DNA of 64,000 bases from positions 58,536,842-58,600,841 of the forward strand of contig OX381710.1 in assembly GCA_947462335.1 (NCBI GenBank), given 5' to 3'. Each line of letters opens with the position of its first letter. Position 1 is the first letter of the stretch. Shown here piece after piece: positions 47,466 through 56,600 of the stretch. The notes beneath the pieces were generated by a model. That model made no database searches. It was not told the origin of the DNA and saw only the letters and a program-made list of their open reading frames with translations. A program made the translations under genes and the position numbers. The DNA comes from Harmothoe impar (Eukaryota; Annelida; Polychaeta; Phyllodocida; Polynoidae).

Positions 47466-47527
47466 CTACAATTAACCACAGAGATAATATACATAGCACA
47501 CTATGACATAACATTACATTTCTGGTG

Positions 47528-47665
47528 TTATCTCCCGGTGTCAAGATCATTTGTCTGGCGGATAAAATCGAGGAAGTCCCCAACTGTGTCTTTCCTGAAA
47601 AGGTTCCAGTTCACCTCGATCTGTAAGTTATGCTGGAGGGCGTCGTCCGGAGGGAACGGACGGAC
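47528..47665 (-). CDS. Gene B terminal exon
   Basis: 138 bp, acceptor TTCTAG, stop TAA at 47528. It encodes VRPFPPDDALQHNLQIEVNW, then FRKDTVGDFLDFIRQ. Confidence 0.88.
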   Translation of the reverse strand, partial: VRPFPPDDALQHNLQIEVNWNLFRKDTVGDFLDFIRQTNDLDTGR

Positions 47666-50600
47666 CTAGAAGAAAAAAAAATTAAATTCATCCAGTTAGT
47701 TTTAATAGATGAGATCTAGATCCAGGCACATGAAGAGAAAAATCACACTAAAATTAGTTATCAAAGTATGTGACAGGATCCTTCGGGTATACATTTGGTT
47801 CCAGAAAGGATTCTAATGGTCTTGGTGTGCTGATTAAATCCCTAAGAAACTAGGTGGAAAATATGTCAAATCTAAAACATGTAATGAAATTCATCACTAT
47901 GGAAATCAGCTGGAAATGTTCTTTTCTATTCCGATTGGTTACTTAAATTTTGTACATCTTTGAAATGGAATAATCTCCTGCATTGAAGAGTGACTTTGAG
48001 AATTAGTTGTCCTTTTTTCCCCTTTTTTTCCTTTTACATTTTTGCCATTGCGTCCCTCCCCCTGGATGATAATCATAAGTTTGAAATAGACTTTGGATGT
48101 GTGCTGCTGATATGGGGTCCCAGGTGGGACGTTTAGTTCATATCGCCTGTATTCAGAGACTACTGAGCCCTATCATGTACTAATTGTGAGAATCCCATGA
48201 CGATGTTCATCTTGTGCCATTCACCAACACTTACCTTTTCCCGGATGTATTGTTTTGATCGCTCAGTAGCGTGGCGTTCAAAGAACTTCCTCGACAACAT
48301 GATTAACTCACAGCCATTACTGACCTGCAAATAATTATTACATAGGGCATTGCTCATTATTGTCTACCAAATGTAAAAATATATCTTATAATAGTGTGCA
48401 CTGGTTCAGAGGGTCCAAATATTGGATAAAATAAGGTCCACCAGTTTTGGTCTGTAACCTTGGTTGTTTCACGAGTTGAAGGTGGGGCCGCAGGCCGAAT
48501 GAAATGCGGCTCCACCTTCAACAAATGAAATAACACTTAAACGAGTGTTCCGTTGTAATTACTTTTTCGATTCAAATTAAATCATCATAGGGGGGTTAAA
48601 TACAGTTTTCCTTGGTTAAATCATTGAGACATTTGATGAAGAATAAATAGACAAATGCCAAGGCCCATTTCACTCATTTTACTCATGGGGGCTGAGGCCA
48701 TATCCCACGAGGCTGCAAGAGTGAGTGTCAATGTAGTTAGCATTTGCATTTATTTATCCTGGGGGCCTGGGGCGCATCCCACTCAGCCTGCGGCTTCTTG
48801 GGATACTGTCCCAGCCCCCCACTCGTGAAATACATCAGAGATGGTATCAATGGGAGTTGGCATTTGTCTATTTATTTAAAAAAAATTTAAGCCATTTAGT
48901 GAAGAAACAGCAGCTTTTTCTTAGCCTATTGAATACGGTCACATTGTATTCAATGGAGGGCATTGAATACGGCCCTTCCTATAGTTAAGCATAGTAAATC
49001 TTGTATTTCCAAAAAATAAAATGCAAGAGTCCTTGATCTCACCAGTGTAACAGACGTGTTAGTGCTGGTGTCATATCCTTCATCGTCATCAAACTTCACC
49101 ATCTCCAAACCCTACAAACAATGGAAGGCATGTATTTAATCTGAGACCATAGTTTGTATTCACCTCAATGGGTATTTTCCCATGCTGATCTTATTAGGCA
49201 CAGAACTGATATATTGATAATGACTTTCATTTTTCACAAAAGATTTCAATAGTAGGTGCATTGCGATTCACTTCAAATATCCAGAATCGAATGTATAATC
49301 GGTGGGAATTAAACGAGTCGGTAAGCTGACCTGTCAATAATTGTCTAGCAGCAGTTGTGGTGGGTTCTGGCATTTTGAGTAGGATCATCATGTTATTACT
49401 ACTCCCTGTTATAGGTGAGAGTCCGTATCAAAATGACAGACACAGATAGTCTATGGACAGTAAACTGGTAAATACAGCATCAACACAACCAGAATAGAGA
49501 TTGATATGGTTTATAACCGCATCAACACAACTGCAGCACCTTGACATCTTGTTGAGCCAGGAGGGCAACATTTGACTATTTATTGTTGTTTACTAGTCAG
49601 GAGGTACGGGTGGTCCAGTTGGCAAAGAGGATTGTGAGCTGATTATATGATCCTGGCAGAACTCAGGTTAGAAACTAACGACCAAACTGTGCACCACTAT
49701 AAGCACTTAAGTAGCTTAGAGATACTGCCCGGAAAATTCTCCACACTGATGTTCTTTATGCTAGAAGTCTTAGTCAGTACTGACTAACTTCCTTAGACCA
49801 TTTTGTTGGCTCCCAATACGACCAATCCAGGTCAAGCAGGTCAGTCAATACTAACCAATTCACCATAGTCTTTTGATTTCTAGGAATGATGGGAGTATCA
49901 GGGTTAGTCAGGACGACTAACCCACTAAGTCCACAATACAAACTAGTTAGCCATATTTTGATCCTCAGTGAAAATAACCTTTTCCCAGACCCAACTGCCT
50001 CCTATCAAGCTCATCAAATGCTTCCTATCACTTAATCATGTTCAATCTATGAGTTTACTCTAAGATTGTTTCAGAGATTTGTAGGAGTGTGGGTTATATG
50101 CATATTTCATTTATCACAGAACAGGTGTTAATACTCCTAGAAATCAGTTAGAGAACTACCAAGTTATATAGTATAGGCCTATTTCTGTTGACTCTATTTT
50201 TAAATTTGAATTGAAAAACCTCAAATGTTCTAAGTAATTGAAAATTGTAATAATTTCAACATGTATAGATCACTTTAAAATATACCCCTTCTGGAACAGT
50301 TGTCTGCTAAACTATTATCCACCTGGTCCACATTTGGTCCAGCATTGGTGGTAGTACTGAATTGAATTAGTTATTTGTGAACATCAGTTTATCATTTTAA
50401 CAAAGGTTTTGGTCCTTTAGACCAATACCCCTATGACTAACCTGGGTTAACCAATACTGACCAATGTAGCAAACCTAGAATATTAATAGTGTGCGCAGTC
50501 ATACACGCGCCTTTACAGGAGGCTTGGAGAAGGCACATTAGGTGCACTTGCTGATCAAGTAACATAGTGGGTTATGTGCTGCTGTAAAAGCAAGATTAGA

Positions 50601-53600
50601 GCTAGTACCATTCCTTCTACACCGGCGGATTGCAATTTGAAAACACAGGGCCTTCAAAGAACAGTCGAAATAACCAGTTGTGGCATCAAATTGAACCCAT
50701 CAGGATTCATAGCCACTGTTATTATGCATAAGGTCAATTTTCAGATGAAAGCAACATGATGGGTTAAATCAGATGGGGTCACCTCTTGAGTAATGAGATA
50801 AAGATTACTTACAAAAGCGTCTTTTGGTCTCAGTAAGTCAAGCTGTACGAAGCAGGCTGGTTTGGCGGGTGGCGGTTTGGCGGGGCGAACAGACCTGGTG
50901 GACCGTGCATCTATAGTCATGGCATCAGCCAGAGTTAGTCTGTCGTCCTCGTCATCATCTAGGTAGGCCCAGGAGGCAGGCATCACAGGCATCTGTACAG
51001 TAGGGACACACACAGAGTTAGCTGCAGCATTCTGTAGGTGACACTCTATAAACGTCTCACCATGCGGGCATGGAGAATGTACTTATGGAAATCAGCATGA
51101 CAGGGAGAGCAGATTGAATATGATATAGGTCAGCTTATGTAGGTTTTAGCGCAATCAGCCGAATTTTTCATGTAGGTCTACAGTTGTTTTTTTAGAAACA
51201 AGTCAAAAGAGAGCACTGGCAATGGGCAAAGAACACTAAGAAAGTCTAAGAAAGGTAAGAATGGTCCCTTAAAGGTAAAGGACCTAAAGGGGTCATCAAT
51301 AGCCCAAAGTCAGCTGAAAGTGGCCCGTGGGGATTGGAGTGTAGAGCCCGACTTAGAACCGGCTTAACTGTACTTTTTAATAGATTTACCTCAAATCTAA
51401 CCAACTAGTAGACCTCGAGTAAACATGTGGGTTAATAAGGAGGGTTGAATGGTGTTGTGGTCTCTCTACTCCACCCACCAATGGGCTTCTATTGGGAGAG
51501 AAGGAATCGGCCATTGGGTTCTCATAGTACTTTTTCTCACTGTAAGTCTTTACAAATAAATAGATCTCAATCAACTTTGTAAATCTAGCAATCAACACTA
51601 TTCTGATCATGCTAAACCAGGACTATGACCAGTTTACTGCGAACAGTAACCATACGTAAATGCTTCATGGAGATCGAGTTAAAGAAGAAATGACGTACTT
51701 TGGAGCATATTGTGGTAACATTCTCCCAGACACAACTTGTATTAGAGGCAAAGTTAGCTTAATTTTGTTAAAGTGACTTCGGGGTACTTAAGCTATGATG
51801 ATGATAGTACATTTGAAACTATCAGGGGCCAGTTTAATACGTCCCGGCCACTTAAGAACTAAAGATGTGGATCCCAGGTAGTACAAGCATTAAGAGAATT
51901 ATTTATTGCACTGTACCATAGCCTTAAGCGGAATAAAAAACAACATAAAGACCAAATAACCTGTAGGTTAAAGGTCCGGCCAATATATACATTTGGTGAA
52001 TATAACGTGTGTACGTCCTCGCATATACTAAAGCGTTGCTAACAAATACAGTACAAATGAACAGATAAAATGTGTGGTGTTTTAGTTTAATAGCAAAAGA
52101 AAAGACAGCGGTTGCTGCATTAATAAAATAATACTAAAATAAACAGTGGCGAGAACTAAGCTATATGTGTATGTACACTATCCGCAAGTAAACAGAAACT
52201 TACGTCTAATTCGTTGGCCTGGTCGTTATAAAACAAGTACAAACACTTGCTAAACAATCACTTATAAAATGCATGTAGTTATATTTACAAGTCATATCTT
52301 AGTATAGGGCTTAACACGTATGCTCATATAACCGTTTCCGGCTTGTTTCCATCACGTAGTAATTTGTTGAAAGAGCAATAATTCACCAAAGTTCAAGGCC
52401 CTTATTTTCTAATCACTCATAATTATTCAATTGGAACAGGTTGCTTATGTATTGGTTTAATATACATCTACTTCAGCTGCTATATATAGTATACAGATGA
52501 CAACTTACAATGTATGCCTTTTTGATTTCAGGCAGGAAGAAGAGTTTACTCTTGGAGAAGCCTGGCTTGGTCGGCGTCCTCACGATACGTGGAGACTTTA
52601 TCGGGGTGGGTGCAGACTTGGGCGGGTTCTTCCGCTTCTTGTTCCCTCTGCCCTCAATAGGTGTCTCTGCGTCCTCCCTATGTCGCACAAGGAGTTCAAT
52701 TAGTATTCATGTTTTTTTAAGATCATGATGTGATTATTGTACACACCATAAACCACAGAATGGCTTAATCAGCAATCAAATTGGGGTTAGCTACAGTGAG
52801 TTATAGCATTAGCAGTGTATTTTATAATTTTGATGGGTAACAGATCTCTTGTTAAAACAGGCTCCGCAACGTCTGATAACACACACAATGATGTGACAGC
52901 TGTCCACGATGTGCATAGCATGCTGTAGGTGTTGATGGTGTGTCTAATGACGTTATGAACGTGCTAATCCTATAGCTTAATCCCCATTATCAGGTTAGAT
53001 TGGGACCGATTTCTGTTAATATAGCGTACCTGATTTGTGGCATGACCTTTTCTGTCTTGGTAGTAACGGGCCGAGCAGGTAGCGTGAAGCGAGTTACTCG
53101 GACTCGATCACCCTCTCCGACATCCTGCTCCTCTTCATCCTTCTCGTCTTCAAACTTTTGGAAATCCTGAAGAGGCCGGGGAGGAGACATTGTTGGTAAT
53201 CATAGCGCGTAATTTTTGAATTTGGTATCAACACGATAGATTACCTTAAAGTGGCATAGTCCGATGATTAGGGCTCATTTTTTTTTGCTAAAGATGAATC
53301 AAAATGTTCAATATGGCCATACTTCATGTCCTACCTACTTAATCAAACACTATTCCTCAGAATTCACCTTAGATTTCAGCTCATTATCAGTTTTATGCTC
53401 AATTCCAGACTTTTGGAGTGCACACTATAATTCCACCCATTGAAAATACACTGTAAAGGCTATACCTGTGTTTACTGGACCCTCTTACTTGCCTCTTATT
53501 TCCCATCAATGATATTCTATTGTGACTCATATGATATTGTAATGACATTTTAAACAGATTTAAGCAGAATTTAAAATATAAACAAAAATCGGACCATGCC

Positions 53601-56600
53601 ACTTAAATAAAATGGTAGCATGATATATCATTACGAGCCCCCCCCCCCTGCGGAGTAATAACACATTTTGATTCCACATGATTGTTGTACCCTTACAAAG
53701 TGGGACATTAGTGTTTAGAGCGTTTGTGCACGAAACCATAGATTAAAATGTGCAGGACCACGAGTCTTTAGTAACAGGCTCACCTCCTCATTAGAGGACA
53801 GGTCATCGTCTGACGTGTAGTCGGCTTCCTTGTCCTCCAACCTGAGCCGGGTGTCAATGCGGGGACCTAGACCAAAACAGATATAATCATGACTAAAAGT
53901 ATAACCATATGAAAAAGGAAGGAAATTCCCAAGGTGCAAAAGGGTAGTACCTATATACTATTAATTAATGCATTTATTCATAACTTAGGCATGTGCATTG
54001 TCCACTGCACACACTTCCATAACAGAATTTGATATCATGTTCAAACTTTAGATTGTAATTTTTTAGTCTGTAGGTGGCTGTAAATTACCCACCAGGCTCG
54101 GCGGTACCGTTGCGTGGTAGTTTAATGCGCAGGTCCAACTTCCTGTCGGTCCAGGGACGACGTGGGTTTACGGCATCTAGACGTTTCAGCACCTGGCAAG
54201 AACCCTGTGTGAAGAGAAAAAAAACAATCTCTATAACCGTGTTTGCATTTCACGCGATATGGCAATATAACGAGGTACATGTATACAGCGTGGAGTCAAT
54301 GTTTCTTCTTACTGTAACGGGGGACAATTAGCTTTCCCCAGGTACAACATTTTGGAATTGTCCTCAACTTACTAATCGCACGGTACGAATTGTCTCTCCT
54401 TGCAACAATCACCTACGATAGATTATGGCTTAAAAGAGCAGACGTCAAAATCTGATAAACATAACTATTATGAACAAAATGCTGCTATAGAGTGCCAAAA
54501 AACGAATTTATCGATTTCATCACCCCTCTTAGTAGGGAAAGGAGGACTTACCGATTTTACTATATAAATCCACTCATTCTTCTTGCTGTCGGCCACCACC
54601 ACGGCACCAGGCCTGAAGAAGTGGAACAGACAGGTGCCGGGCGTGGACATGGACTCGTCTATGGGGAAGTCGGCCAGGAAGTTGATGTACTTCTTACAGA
54701 AGGTGATGTGTTCAGGGTCCTGGCCGTCCGCCGTGTTGAAGAAGATGCGCTGGAAGTCCTCCCGCGTGATGACCAGGATGTCCATGTTGGTGGCGCTCTC
54801 CACGGTGGCTGTACGAACTGACTGCTGCAGCAGCGCCACCTCCTGTACACACAAAGCACCAGCTTCACTCAAACCAGTTCAGGAACTCAAAGTTTTTAAC
54901 AACTTTCAAGTAGTTTGATAGTCCACCTGGGGTGTTTTTGCCATATTTTCAAGATGAAAGTCAATAGCAAGGGAGAAAATTGGTTTCCTTGTTCAATCTA
55001 TATTGGTTTTACCTTTGTAGTTACAGCATCCCTAGGGGAAATGCAAGCAAGACATATATTTTTGTGATAGTTCAGATCAATAAATATTTTAAAAATTACC
55101 CATAATACTTTGTAAGAGGGGATCCATTCTAAGCATCAGATTGCACCTAAAGTCGGACACTAATAATAACCAGAGTCAGACACCAATTATGTCATGAATA
55201 GGGAGGTTTATATATATAACGCTTTTTTCATCTGTTACAGTTATTACACTGTTCTCGGGTCTTATACTGATAATCTGATACAGAAAGTTTTGAAAAATGT
55301 TAATAATGATAGGTGGACTAGAATAGACTTCCTAAACCAGGCACTGAACATTGAGTTAGAGCAAAGTTACTCTAAATTAAACAAATATTTCTTCCATTGA
55401 TTACCTGTTTGCAGGACATATTAGTATGTTGAGTCTGCCTTCATTTTCTAGGATATCATCTAAGAACCTACTGTATATCATAATCATATCATAGTGTCCA
55501 ACTCAAGGATCATTTCTGCCATGAAGTGTCCGACTTTAGGTTCAATTCAACCTTTAGAAATCAATATATTAGATGCAGACTTATTTGTACTTAAAGGAGG
55601 AATTGAAATGCAATTCCTTCAGGGATATACGCTGATGTATCGTATGTGTCATTTGGTGTAATCATATCAAAAATGGCATACTTTAAATGGGCCAAATCGA
55701 TCAGCTAAAGATGGTCACGTAATAATGGTCCAGGAGCGTCCGGAACAGGTGCCTTTACCCTATGTATGTAGGGTAGCTTATCGCCAATTCAAAATGGATT
55801 TTGTCATGATCACTGATACTGACTTAAAAGCTCTGTAACACCTCAGATGGACACCTGGACGTTAGTGTGCAAAGTTCTGTTTGACTTTTATGATGTTGCT
55901 GTACTTACCCCAAAGCTCTGCCCACTCTGCATCCTTGCCACAGCTCGCATACATAGCTGTCCGTTACCGTCCTTGGTGATCAGCTTAACTATAGCTGCAA
56001 ACGGCCAACACGAAACGGGATGTCATCTCAATGAAAGGTGATTGGACCATTGTATCCCAAGTGTTTTCTAATGGGGCTCATATTAGATGTGTCCCATCTT
56101 CGGAGGCTACCCGCTATTGTCAAACGTGTAATAACTTAATCATAACTTGGGCTGGGGGTATATTGGGAGTGGTCAGTTTCCTTTCACAGTGTGTGCATTT
56201 TCAAGTGACCCTACACCAAAGGCGCCGAATGTTTTTCGCCTCCCTTTTAATGTGTCCGATCTTTTTTTTGCTAAAAAGGGCAAAAATCGTTATACCCTAG
56301 AAGGGAATGTATTTTTTTAAACGATTAACAACCTACCTTTGCCAGCCAGTATAAAGTAGAAATTCTCAGCGTAGTGACCCTGCTTGAGTATCATCCGTTT
56401 TGGAGGTACTCTGGGGGGAAAACACAATATATTTTCAGTAAAATTCAACTCCCATTATGACTTTCATGATCCGAAGAGTTGTATCTGGCGGAGTTACCTT
56501 ATTCTATTAGTATTATATTTACTGTGGGAACTACATTAACTGAATCCTATAACAACCTATTAACGGTCAGTAGATGTCACCAAGTACTCATGTACAAGGG

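Noticed and set aside
52674..52675. Nearer acceptor GGGAG for the gene B exon at 52509
   Set aside because: It shifts the frame and meets a stop; the acceptor four bases upstream restores the reading frame with the previous exon.
54083..54088. Donor GTAATT for the gene B exon at 54093
   Set aside because: Leaves phase 2 and a stop in the next exon; GTGGGT four bases earlier gives an open frame.
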